The notes under the pieces are model-generated. The model was not told the origin of the DNA. It saw nothing but the letters and a program-made list of their open reading frames with translations, and did no database searches. A program made the translations under genes and the position numbers. From DATAMF01 sp964472565 (GTDB lineage: Bacteria; Chloroflexota; Anaerolineae; Aggregatilineales; Aggregatilineaceae), in contig CAYYNB010000025.1 of the NCBI GenBank assembly GCA_964472565.1, positions 1-47,090 on the forward strand: a DNA stretch of 47,090 nt. The letters are read 5' to 3'. Numbering within the stretch: the stretch's first letter is position 1; each line of letters starts with the position of its first letter. Shown here piece by piece: positions 1-7,441 of the stretch.

Positions 1-221
1 ATCCACCTCAGCGCGCCGTACCAGCCGCTGCCCGCCAATATCCCCCACATTGGCACGACCACAAGCAGCGCCCGAAACCAATCGCCGAACAGGCTGGCGT
101 TTCCCCGAACGTGCGCCCGAGTGCAGATCACTGTCGCCGTCAGCGACGCCAATACGAGCAGGACGAACTTGGCGCACGCGACTGCGGCGTAGCGAACGAC
201 TTCTGCGGCTCCGAGCGCGTG
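1..221 (-). CDS. Membrane protein fragment, cut by window edge and gap
   Basis: The minus strand is open for the whole segment between the window edge and the first gap. It reads as a hydrophobic peptide with two likely membrane spans (around VLLVLASLTATVI and LLVVVPMWGILAG). No start or stop is present and no family is recognised. The reading begins at the gap with His-Ala-Leu-Gly. The reading before the second gap (551 side) ends Gly-Gln-Leu-His-Ala, so the two pieces would join in frame if segment 232-540 were removed. That suggests the scaffold order here is wrong. The plus strand is also open but gives an Arg/Pro-rich peptide typical of a GC-rich antisense frame. Confidence 0.3.
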
Positions 222-250
222 NNNNNNNNNNACAGGCACCAGAAACAGCA

Positions 251-279
251 AAGAGCCAGAGACGCCGACTCTGGCTCTT
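251..279 (-). terminator. Stem-loop terminator after the TauE/SafE tail
   Basis: A perfect 11-bp inverted repeat, AAGAGCCAGAG at 251-261 and CTCTGGCTCTT at 269-279, encloses a 7-nt loop. Read on the minus strand it is followed by a T-rich stretch (TGCTGTTT). It lies 160 bp beyond the minus-strand stop at 440, which fits a rho-independent terminator of that gene. Confidence 0.55.
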
Positions 280-439
280 CCTGTAAAGAAAAGGAGGAGA
301 AGAAGAGATTTCACCCTTCGCTATACATATGATACGCGACTGTGCCTTATCTCTTCCTTATGCGTGCTCTACGTTTAACCTACGGAATCCCTACGACTTA
401 CGGATTCGTCCATTCAAAATCAATTCTTTATCATTTTCA

Positions 440-1027
440 TCAAAGCTGTAAGATAAATCGTAAACTGATCAATAACAGAAACACACCGTACAGCCGTTTG
501 ATTGTTGCTGACGGCAGTCCCAGCGCGATCTGTGCGCCCANNNNNNNNNNGGCGTGTAGCTGTCCACTCGTGGCCACCAGCTCCGCGTAGTCCTGCGACT
601 TGGCAAGTACGGCGCACGCGCCGATGCCCAGCATTGAGACAAGCCATGCTGCGGCGGCCAGCATTGCCTGCCGTACGGCCTCGCCCGTCACCCCTCGCAG
701 ATGCGTGTTGACCGAGACCGGCATGGCCAGGACGTCAAGTCCGCGGCCCAGCTCGCGTGTGTAGAGCCGCGCGACTCCGATCGCGCACACAAGCGCCACG
801 ATGGGCGGCCCGGCCGTTCCCACCGCACTCGCCGCCGCCGTAGCAATCTCCATTTTCCCGGCGTCATAATACAGTTTCACCGCGCCCAGGCTTACCGGAG
901 CCAACAGCGCCCCCAGCGAGGTGCCCACCGCCCGTTTTTGATCAAAGTGAAAAAATGCCACCAGCGCCGGAACGATCACCAATCCCCCGCCGCTCCCGAA
1001 CAGCCCCGCCGCCACCCCCGCCGTCAC
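440..1027 (-). CDS. TauE/SafE permease, C-terminal half (chimeric across a gap)
   Basis: TauE/SafE proteins are membrane permeases for sulfite or organosulfonates, built from two similar halves of about four helices. This piece opens with the second-half signature (GLFGSGGGLVIVPAL, then AVGTSLGALLAPVS). After the 541-550 gap it ends with the usual terminal segment (GAQIALGLPSATIKRLYGV). About 100 residues between them (roughly 551-845) do not fit the fold and look like a different membrane protein fused by misassembly. The first Met shown is internal: the frame is open further upstream to the gap at 1175. The 1024-1671 reading is most likely the other half of the same gene. Confidence 0.55.
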   Translation of the reverse strand: MTAGVAAGLFGSGGGLVIVPALVAFFHFDQKRAVGTSLGALLAPVSLGAVKLYYDAGKMEIATAAASAVGTAGPPIVALVCAIGVARLYTRELGRGLDVLAMPVSVNTHLRGVTGEAVRQAMLAAAAWLVSMLGIGACAVLAKSQDYAELVATSGQLHAXXXXGAQIALGLPSATIKRLYGVFLLLISLRFILQL

Positions 1028-1671
1028 GCCCCCCAGCCGCAGCGCGACCGCTGCACGCGGCGGCCCGCCCTGCGCGGCTTCCCCGGCGGCGGCGACGCGC
1101 GCCAGATCGGCGGGGCCGGGCTGCTCACGTGCAGCCGGGGCCAGGACGCGCCGGGCAACCGCTTCGGCGGCGTGNNNNNNNNNNACAGCCCCGACGCCAC
1201 CCCCGCCGTCACGCCCACCAGCAGCAGCGCGCCTCCCATCTGAGCATCCAGCGCCAGCTTTTCTTCCGGCTGCTCCGGCTTTTGATCGGTCTTTTTCCCC
1301 AGCACTTGACGCGGTTCCGCGAAGCGCCAGCCCACATAAATCAGAAACACCCCGTAAATCCGTTGCAGCGTCGCGCCGGGCAGTTCGAGCGCCACCTGTG
1401 CCCCCAGCACCGCGCCGAAAATTAGGCCCAATGCGACCAGCGCCGCCATACGCAGTTGGAGCTTTTTCGCCCGGTAATACGCCATCACCGCAAAACCGCT
1501 CACCGGCAGAATCAGCACCGCCAGCGAGGTTCCTACGGCTTCCTTCAATTCAAATCCCAACAGCACCGTCAGCGCCGGAACGATCACCACCCCGCCGCCG
1601 ATCCCAAACATCCCCGATAACATTCCCGCGGCAATACCTAAGATCACCAGCGCGATCACGTGTTCTGGCAT
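1024..1671 (-). CDS. TauE/SafE permease, N-terminal half, truncated by a gap
   Basis: From MPEHVIALVI the protein shows the first TauE/SafE half: MFGIGGGVVIVPALT near residue 22, then EAVGTSLAVLILPVSG, then ALELPGATLQRIYGVFLIYVGWR. A charged linker and the start of the second half (GGALLLVGVTAGVASGL) follow and run into the gap at 1175-1184. The reading after the gap in this frame is Arg/Pro-rich nonsense. The true continuation is in another frame, where GVTAGVAAGLFGSGGG appears about 150 bp on, almost repeating the sequence before the gap. So two versions of the same stretch were probably joined instead of overlapped. A role in sulfur-compound or anion export is inferred from the family only. 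Confidence 0.65.
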   Translation of the reverse strand: MPEHVIALVILGIAAGMLSGMFGIGGGVVIVPALTVLLGFELKEAVGTSLAVLILPVSGFAVMAYYRAKKLQLRMAALVALGLIFGAVLGAQVALELPGATLQRIYGVFLIYVGWRFAEPRQVLGKKTDQKPEQPEEKLALDAQMGGALLLVGVTAGVASGLXXXXTPPKRLPGASWPRLHVSSPAPPIWRASPPPGKPRRAGRRVQRSRCGWGA

Positions 1672-1708
1672 ACATCAACCCCGTTCGTACAATGCTTTTG
1701 TTTTTCTA

Positions 1709-2176
1709 TCAGGAGCGAATGGCGTCAAAAGGAGGACATTTTTCCCTGATCAATGCGCGCAGTTGGTCAAACGCATGAAGCGCCGCCTTCCGCGTCACGT
1801 CGTCCAATGGCAGCGCCGCGAATTCATCCTCATCCAATACGGTGATCCGTCCATCCGGGCGAACAAACACATCCAGCGCCAGATCGTCCGCACTCAGATA
1901 ATCCTCGTGCAGCGCTGCCGGGCGCGCCACATTACAATACCAGCCTGTCAGATGATCGTCGTCTACATCGTGCAGCTCAAAGATATTGTACCAGCGATCA
2001 CTATAGAACCACTCGATAAACCGATCCCCCTGCCGGAAGGTATGGTAGGGCCTGATCATGTCCGCGCGGTTAAAGTGCGCTTCCAGCCGTACCCAGGTTG
2101 CCCCGCGTTCCACAATGCGCCCCTGGTAGCGCCACACTTCGCGCCCGGTGTGATCGTTTTTAATGACGGTGAACAA
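1709..2176 (-). CDS. DUF402 domain protein
   Basis: This 155-residue protein is one DUF402 domain, the fold shared by the Staphylococcus nucleoside-tri/diphosphatase Ntdp and FomD of fosfomycin synthesis. Family marks visible are RWYNIFELHD near residue 61, GWYCNVARP near 78, and the acidic stretch LALDVFVRPDGRITVLDEDEF near 99-118, which in relatives binds divalent metal with Asp/Glu side chains. Phosphohydrolase activity on nucleotides or phosphonates is therefore likely, but the substrate is unknown. Its start lies inside the last codons of the histidine kinase gene (17-bp overlap, different frame), so it is probably translationally coupled and is the last gene of a three-gene operon. Confidence 0.75.
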   Translation of the reverse strand: MFTVIKNDHTGREVWRYQGRIVERGATWVRLEAHFNRADMIRPYHTFRQGDRFIEWFYSDRWYNIFELHDVDDDHLTGWYCNVARPAALHEDYLSADDLALDVFVRPDGRITVLDEDEFAALPLDDVTRKAALHAFDQLRALIREKCPPFDAIRS

Positions 2177-4238
2177 GCTGCACCCTGAAAATGTTTCCGG
2201 CCTGCGCTTCGAGCCGCCCCTGATGCAGCCGGACGATCTCCTGGGCCAACGCCAATCCTAAACCGCTGCCGCCGCCCGGCAGCCGGAAAAACGGTTCAAA
2301 CATCTGCTCCGGTGGCACCGCTGCCCCGCCAAAGTGCAGTCGCAGAACCGCGTGCGTGGTATTGTCTTCCAGATAAACCGACACGGTTTCTCCTTCAGGC
2401 GTGTAGGCAATCGCGCTTTCCAGCAAAATATCCATCACCTGTTTAAGGCGCGGCTCATCCCCATAATACGCCAGCGGCTTTTCATCCGCCGTATACACCA
2501 GCCGGATATTTTTCTGCTCGGCCATATCCTGATACCGCGTGATCGCGTTCCGCAGCGTGCCCGCCAGATCGAACTGATGGCGTATCAGAACGACGGACTT
2601 CCGCGTGTAGCGCACCAGGTCGAGCAAATCCTCCACCAGCCGGATCATATCCGCCATCACATTATCCATCACATCCAGGTGAGCGATCAGCTTGTCCGGC
2701 TGGCGGCGCAGCAGATACAGCCGCGTTTTTATGCTAGCCAGCGGCGTACGCAGTTCGTGGGCCGCATACATCAAAAAGCGTTCTTTTTGGGCTTGCAGCG
2801 CTTTTTCCTCGCTGACATCCCGCACAATCGCCACCCGCCCCACCAGCCTCCCCGCCTCATCGAACACCGGCGCATACACCATCACCGCCTCAAACCGGCC
2901 TCGCGTGCGGTGTGCCAGTTGGCGTTCCGTCTGCCAGATTTTTCCTTCCTGAAAGGCGGCGCTCATTTCGGCCAGAAACGCCGGATAATCCACATACTGA
3001 ATCAGCCAGTCCCGAAACTCCCGCAGATCGATCTGCGATTCCTGATCCCGCCCCACCAGCCGCAGCAGCGCCCGGTTGATGTAGGTGATCTCATTTTCAT
3101 TGCTCACATACATCACGCCTTCGACCATCGAGTCCAGAATCACTTGCAGTTGGGCGCGCTGCCGTGCCAGCTCTTGTGTGCGCGCCGCCACCACCTGTTC
3201 CATCTCCTGCGCATGCCGCCGCATCGCCTCATACAAGCGGCTGTTCTGCACCGCGATGCTGACCTCATCCGCGAACGCCTGGACCAGACTCAGTTGTTTG
3301 CTGCTGTAAAAATGCGGCGTTTTGCTTTCCAGGTTCAAAAAACCGGTGACTCGCCCCTCATATTTGATCGGTACGCCAAGATAGGATCGAGCGGCTTCAA
3401 AAGGAAATCCGGTTACCGAAACAACTTCTTCAATCAACAGCGGTTGTCCGGTTGCCATCATCTGCTGCAAAAACGGCGTCTGTTCCACCCGAAACCGCGC
3501 CGCCACCAGCTTTTCCCGCCGCTCCGCCTGAATATGTTGGCACGTTCGCACCACGCGCGCGTGCTGATCCTCAACCACCATCAGCCAGGCTCCATCATGC
3601 GGCAGCACCCCTTCCAGGTTGACCAGAATCCGGTACAGCAGTTCGTCCAGTTCCAGCGTACTGTTGACCACCGCCGCCGTCTGCCGCAGCGCCTCGGCCA
3701 AAGCATCCGCCTCTTTGCGCGCCGTAATATCTTCTTTGAGCGCCAGATAGTGTGTAATTTCCCCGCGCGTATTTTTGATGGCGGACATCGAGGCTGCTTC
3801 CCAGTACCGTTCGCCATTTTTTTTGACGTTATGCAGTTCCCCGTGCCATTCCCCGCCTGCCGCTATCGTTTTCCACAGCCGGGCATATTCCTCCGCTGGC
3901 GTCTCCCCCGACTTTAAAAAGCGCGGGTTTTTCCCCCGCACCTCATCCAGTGTATACCCGGTCAGTTGCGTAAATTTGGGATTCACATACTCAATGTGAC
4001 CCTCAAGGTCTGTGATCATGACCGTACTGGGGCTTTGTTCCACCACGCGTGACATTTTGCGCAGTTCTTTTTCCGCTCGTCGCCAGGCTTCCCACACCAT
4101 CCCCAGCCCCATACCGGCCGCTCCCAACAGGAGGCCGTCCACCAACGGCACATGGAATTCAATGATGCGATGGACCAACACATACAGGCCCCCTATCAAT
4201 ACGCCGAGGCCCGCTCCTCGTATCATGGACCGGCTCAA
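2160..4238 (-). CDS. PAS-GAF-PAS histidine kinase with eroded ATP-binding site
   Basis: This 692-residue sensor has two N-terminal membrane helices (about 7-25 and 33-49), a PAS domain (62-172), a GAF domain (190-335), a coiled-coil linker, a second PAS (363-475), a HisKA dimerisation helix with phosphoacceptor His494 (AAHELRTP), and a C-terminal HATPase-like domain. The ATPase domain is odd. The N-box Asn is Ser608 (LLESAIAYTP where NA(I)xYTP is usual). The G1 box DxGxG is replaced by HFGGAAV at 635-641. The G2 box GGGSGLGLA (655-663) is intact. The protein may be a weak kinase, a phosphatase or a pseudokinase. It starts 2 nt after the stop of the winged-helix gene, with no receiver gene beside it. 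Confidence 0.88.
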   Translation of the reverse strand: MSRSMIRGAGLGVLIGGLYVLVHRIIEFHVPLVDGLLLGAAGMGLGMVWEAWRRAEKELRKMSRVVEQSPSTVMITDLEGHIEYVNPKFTQLTGYTLDEVRGKNPRFLKSGETPAEEYARLWKTIAAGGEWHGELHNVKKNGERYWEAASMSAIKNTRGEITHYLALKEDITARKEADALAEALRQTAAVVNSTLELDELLYRILVNLEGVLPHDGAWLMVVEDQHARVVRTCQHIQAERREKLVAARFRVEQTPFLQQMMATGQPLLIEEVVSVTGFPFEAARSYLGVPIKYEGRVTGFLNLESKTPHFYSSKQLSLVQAFADEVSIAVQNSRLYEAMRRHAQEMEQVVAARTQELARQRAQLQVILDSMVEGVMYVSNENEITYINRALLRLVGRDQESQIDLREFRDWLIQYVDYPAFLAEMSAAFQEGKIWQTERQLAHRTRGRFEAVMVYAPVFDEAGRLVGRVAIVRDVSEEKALQAQKERFLMYAAHELRTPLASIKTRLYLLRRQPDKLIAHLDVMDNVMADMIRLVEDLLDLVRYTRKSVVLIRHQFDLAGTLRNAITRYQDMAEQKNIRLVYTADEKPLAYYGDEPRLKQVMDILLESAIAYTPEGETVSVYLEDNTTHAVLRLHFGGAAVPPEQMFEPFFRLPGGGSGLGLALAQEIVRLHQGRLEAQAGNIFRVQLVHRH

Positions 4239-4240
4239 GG

Positions 4241-5041
4241 TTAAGCTCCGAATTCGAGCTGTACCATAGCCCCAACCGCATGCAGTTCAGCGCTTTTGAT
4301 GGTTGGAAAAGGGCTGACTTCCATATCAAAGTACATCCCACCGGCTGGCCGCAGTTCCGCTGGACTCACCTGCTGGAACACTTCGACCTTCACCCGCACC
4401 GTTTCTTCAACTTGCGTTTTGACACGGAACTGCACCGGGCCTGTCGCCTTATCGACGGCTACATCGAGCGGTCTTTCCTCCGGCTCGACCTCGCATCCCG
4501 GCGCGCTCACCCGGATAATCGTATCGACAGGTGTGGGCAGCAGCGCCGTTCGCTGGCTCGGCCCATCAAATCCGATCATTAACTTCGCCGAGGCCCCCAG
4601 CACAAATTCCTGTGCCATCAACACGGACAGGCGGCGCACATGGATCGCTTTTGTTGCCGGAATAGCCGCCGGTGCTGGCTCCTGGACGAGTGCAGGCACG
4701 CTAACTCGTGGCGGCGCAACAACCGGCGAAGGCGTGGCAACCGGCGAAGGCGTGACTATCGGCGTACTTTCGGCGGGTAAGCTCGCCTTTGGCCCATCAT
4801 ACTGCCGCAGGTCTTCCGCCGCTTCACGGCCTAACCTCGTCAGTAAATAGACTCCCTCGCCGGGCATCGACGCATAGTAGCGCGTCACCAGCCGCCGGAT
4901 CGCCTTCCCTATCGAGCGTTCGCTCAAGCCGGTCCCCGCCATAATCGCGTCCACGCTGGCCCCATCCTCTTTCCCATCCAAATACCGGATCACATCCAGC
5001 GCTTGGGGCGGCAGTTTTTGAAGTTCAAGCGGTAACGACAT
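4241..5041 (-). CDS. Winged-helix protein with Pro-rich linker and beta-rich C-terminus
   Basis: The ATG at 5041 is chosen because GAGGAAAG sits just upstream of it; an ATG 60 nt further upstream lacks such a site. The 266-residue product begins with a winged-helix-like domain (about 1-85, with GTGLSERSIGKAIRRLVTR as the likely recognition region). A Pro/Thr/Val linker follows (about 90-135, with two TPSPV and further PSPV units), then a beta-rich region of about 130 residues that I do not recognise. It is the first gene of the operon with the histidine kinase and DUF402 protein, separated from the kinase by 2 nt. A cytoplasmic regulator or partner of that kinase is an inference from the context. 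Confidence 0.65.
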   Translation of the reverse strand: MSLPLELQKLPPQALDVIRYLDGKEDGASVDAIMAGTGLSERSIGKAIRRLVTRYYASMPGEGVYLLTRLGREAAEDLRQYDGPKASLPAESTPIVTPSPVATPSPVVAPPRVSVPALVQEPAPAAIPATKAIHVRRLSVLMAQEFVLGASAKLMIGFDGPSQRTALLPTPVDTIIRVSAPGCEVEPEERPLDVAVDKATGPVQFRVKTQVEETVRVKVEVFQQVSPAELRPAGGMYFDMEVSPFPTIKSAELHAVGAMVQLEFGA

Positions 5042-5105
5042 TCTTTCCTCGCGTCTGTATTCTACACTCCTATAGTTATGCCAGATTTCGGGTTTTGGCA
5101 CAAAA

Positions 5106-5133
5106 AAAAGCGCTCATTTTTCCGAGCGCTTTT
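5106..5133 (-). terminator. Rho-independent terminator
   Basis: Arms AAAAGCGCTC (5106-5115) and GAGCGCTTTT (5124-5133) form a perfect 10-bp stem with an 8-nt loop. On the minus strand the stem runs into a stretch of eight T. It ends the small gene at 5156-5515 and insulates it from the winged-helix operon downstream. Confidence 0.9.
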
Positions 5134-5155
5134 CCCTGGCCGGTGTGGAGCCGCT

Positions 5156-5515
5156 TTAGCGAATCTGCACCCCGCCGCGCACAATCACCTCTTTACGATA
5201 ATCCTTCAGCCACCCATATTGCAGCGGATCGCTCAGAATCAGCGCATCCAGGGCCGGTGTATCATACGATTTCCGCATGCCCTCCCCCGTCAGCCGTGCA
5301 TACCCGCTGTCGTCCGTCCACTGCGATCCGCGCAGTTCTAACAGTTCCCGCAGTTGCTCTTTCGCCGCGCCGATCCGGTTGCCCAGCACCGCGATCTGCT
5401 CCTGGCTTTCGCGCACATCCTCGACCAGTTCTGCAATTTTTCCATCCAGCATCTGCCGGACCGAATCACTGATTTTTACTTTGTCTGCCGCTTTTTCTAT
5501 CGTTCCTGCTGCCAT
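5156..5515 (-). CDS. Small coiled-coil protein under a LexA-like promoter
   Basis: The second of two in-frame ATGs (5515) is preferred: GGAAGGA lies 6 nt before it but directly abuts the first. The 119-residue product has a helical heptad-rich middle (about 18-60, ISDSVRQMLDGKIAELVEDV and on) and a C-terminal region (YDTPALDALILSDPLQYGWLKDYRKE) resembling small phage- or plasmid-type proteins I have seen without assigned function. No enzyme motif is visible. It is monocistronic, with its own promoter at 5608-5636 and a strong terminator at 5106-5133. The operator-like palindrome in the promoter suggests control by a LexA-type repressor. Function unknown. Confidence 0.65.
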   Translation of the reverse strand: MAAGTIEKAADKVKISDSVRQMLDGKIAELVEDVRESQEQIAVLGNRIGAAKEQLRELLELRGSQWTDDSGYARLTGEGMRKSYDTPALDALILSDPLQYGWLKDYRKEVIVRGGVQIR

Positions 5516-5607
5516 GAGCATTCCTTCCGTTACTTCGCTTACGAGATAGCATACTACGCGCGGATTAGAATGAGATAAGCACCAGCATTAGAGTATGATA
5601 TGATCCA

Positions 5608-5636
5608 ATTATACGAACTTTTGTTCTAAAAAGCAA
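5608..5636 (-). promoter_or_regulatory. Promoter with LexA-like box in the spacer
   Basis: On the minus strand TTGCTT (5636-5631), a 17-nt spacer and TATAAT (5613-5608) form a good sigma-70 promoter. The spacer contains GAACAAAAGTTC (5626-5615), a perfect GAAC-N4-GTTC palindrome that matches the LexA/DinR box of Gram-positive bacteria. A repressor bound there would block polymerase. The start of transcription would be about 85 nt before the ATG at 5515. Confidence 0.65.
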
Positions 5637-5744
5637 ATTTTAGTGCCCTTTTTTTGAACTTATTTTCGCTGTCAGCCACCCGTAGCCCACCCATACAGTT
5701 CACCCTGTCCAAACCCGCTAGAATGAAGCACAGGAGAAATAAAA

Positions 5745-7439
5745 ATGCTGCGACGATTCCTGGTCCTGACGTGTATTCTGTTTGGGCTTTGCCTGCTCAG
5801 TATCACCGCCATCCGCACCATCGAGCGCGGTCAGCCCGCCAACTATAACTGCATCAGTCTGGGGCGTAACACGTGGAGCAGTTCTGAGGTGAGCGTTCAG
5901 CTCAACCGCCATCTCAATCATTATTACGCCCTCTATACCAGCATCTCCCCCAATCGACGTTACGCCTTAAAAATCATTTCGACGCCCGGCTACCAAAGCA
6001 GCATGGTCGTTCTCGAAGATGCCCAAACCAATACCATCACGCGGCTCCCCCTTCAATACATCAACTATGCCCTGTGGTCTGCCGACAGCCAATATGTCGC
6101 TTATACCGCTTACCTTTATCCCAACTACAACACAGCGGGCGTCTATTCTATTGCCGACGCCCAGAATCACCCCCTCACGATACCGGCGGTTTACCGCCCC
6201 ATCAGCTTCTCCGACGATAACGCCCATGTTGTCTACCAGTCGAACAACGGCGATCTTCATTTTGTGGCGCTGGACACGTTCCAGGTTTATTCCGTGAAGT
6301 CCCCGGCCACCTACTGGATAACCTACGCCTGGTCGTCCCAGGGTCATCGTTTTGCTGCCGACACCTACCAGGCGCTGCTGATTGTCGATGTGGATCACCA
6401 CACCACCCACCCGATCATCTATTCGTCCGAATTAATCGGTTCCCCCTATCTGATCGAGTGGTCCGATCACTATCTCGCGCTGCAAACCTACCTGGGAAGC
6501 AATAGGAGTTATCACCTCTATGTGTTTGATGATCAATACCGCGTCACCAGCCTTGACATTCCCCACCCCGGTGACACGAATCTCTATTACCGGCATGTCG
6601 CACTCTGGATCAATGACCACTTGATCTACTTTCGGCCCACCATCGACAGCACCCCCACCACGCCTCGTTATGCCATGTGGAGCTTTGATCCGGCCAAGCG
6701 CCAGGAGGTCATGCTGTCATCCGGCATCACCCACTATTCCCTGACCAGCACTACCATCGCCCTTCAGCGCGAAGACCAGACACTCGAAATCTGGTCCGGT
6801 GATGTTCTCAACGCCACCCGCCCCCTGGACGAGTCCACCACCTGCGATTGGCTTACCAGTACGTCGCCCATGTTAAGCTGTTCCACGCGTGAAAGCGTGA
6901 CTATGCTCGATCCATCCGGCAGCGTCCTCTGGTCATCGTTGCCCGCGCGCATCCACCGCACCACCTACTCCATCCAGGGCCGTTTTGCGACCTACATTCT
7001 CCGGCAGGCGGATGACATCTGGCTGGAACTGATCGATCTCCAGACCGGCAAATCCTACGTCTTTCCCGACGCCCTGCGCGACACCCTGCCCACCGCCATG
7101 TTGGATGTCAATGGTTACGCCTATTTCAACCTCAGTGTCTACCCGTCCCCGGACGGTAAAACCTGGCTGGTTAAAATTTACGACAACGAAGCCTCCCTCT
7201 ACCGCTTCTGGCCGGATGCCAACCGCTGGGAACCCGCCTTGTCGCGCGTCCAGCTTGCCGATGCCCTGTGGTCCCCCGACAGCCGCCGTTTTGCCATTTT
7301 GCAATATGAGAATAGGCTCAATGTAATGGTGGGCGAAGCGGATAGTGACCAAATCTGGAATCTGGGTTATTTTCCTGCCTACGAAAACATCACCTGGATG
7401 CAGTGCGGCGGCTTGCGCGCGCGAATTTTGGGAGAATAG
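5745..7439 (+). CDS. Secreted or anchored WD40-like beta-propeller protein (copy 1)
   Basis: The start is supported by CAGGAGAA 8-9 nt upstream. The 564-residue product has an N-terminal hydrophobic segment (about 4-24) that acts as signal peptide or anchor, so the rest is outside the membrane. The body has repeated blade motifs of the TolB/WD40-like type: SPNRRYAL near 68, LWSADSQYVAYTAY near 108, AWSSQGHRFAAD near 196, and LWSPDSRRFAIL near 506. It ends WNLGYFPAYENITWMQCGG. It is a paralogue of the next gene, which shares the YNCxSxG region after the anchor and the C-terminal motif. No catalytic domain is seen; a binding or scaffold role outside the cell is likely. Confidence 0.75.
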   Translation: MLRRFLVLTCILFGLCLLSITAIRTIERGQPANYNCISLGRNTWSSSEVSVQLNRHLNHYYALYTSISPNRRYALKIISTPGYQSSMVVLEDAQTNTITRLPLQYINYALWSADSQYVAYTAYLYPNYNTAGVYSIADAQNHPLTIPAVYRPISFSDDNAHVVYQSNNGDLHFVALDTFQVYSVKSPATYWITYAWSSQGHRFAADTYQALLIVDVDHHTTHPIIYSSELIGSPYLIEWSDHYLALQTYLGSNRSYHLYVFDDQYRVTSLDIPHPGDTNLYYRHVALWINDHLIYFRPTIDSTPTTPRYAMWSFDPAKRQEVMLSSGITHYSLTSTTIALQREDQTLEIWSGDVLNATRPLDESTTCDWLTSTSPMLSCSTRESVTMLDPSGSVLWSSLPARIHRTTYSIQGRFATYILRQADDIWLELIDLQTGKSYVFPDALRDTLPTAMLDVNGYAYFNLSVYPSPDGKTWLVKIYDNEASLYRFWPDANRWEPALSRVQLADALWSPDSRRFAILQYENRLNVMVGEADSDQIWNLGYFPAYENITWMQCGGLRARILGE

Positions 7440-7441
7440 CC

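Larger units (their letters stand above)
222..1184. other. Region with three 10-N assembly gaps
   Basis: Runs of ten N lie at 222-231, 541-550 and 1175-1184. The fixed length means they are scaffold joins of unknown size. Segments 1-221 and 551-1174 are richer in GC than 232-540, and reading frames do not continue sensibly across the joins. Protein calls here should be treated as provisional. Confidence 0.95.

Noticed and set aside
2334..3917. 527-residue open frame on the plus strand
   Set aside because: It is antisense to the PAS-GAF histidine kinase; the product is His/Arg/Gln-rich with no domain.
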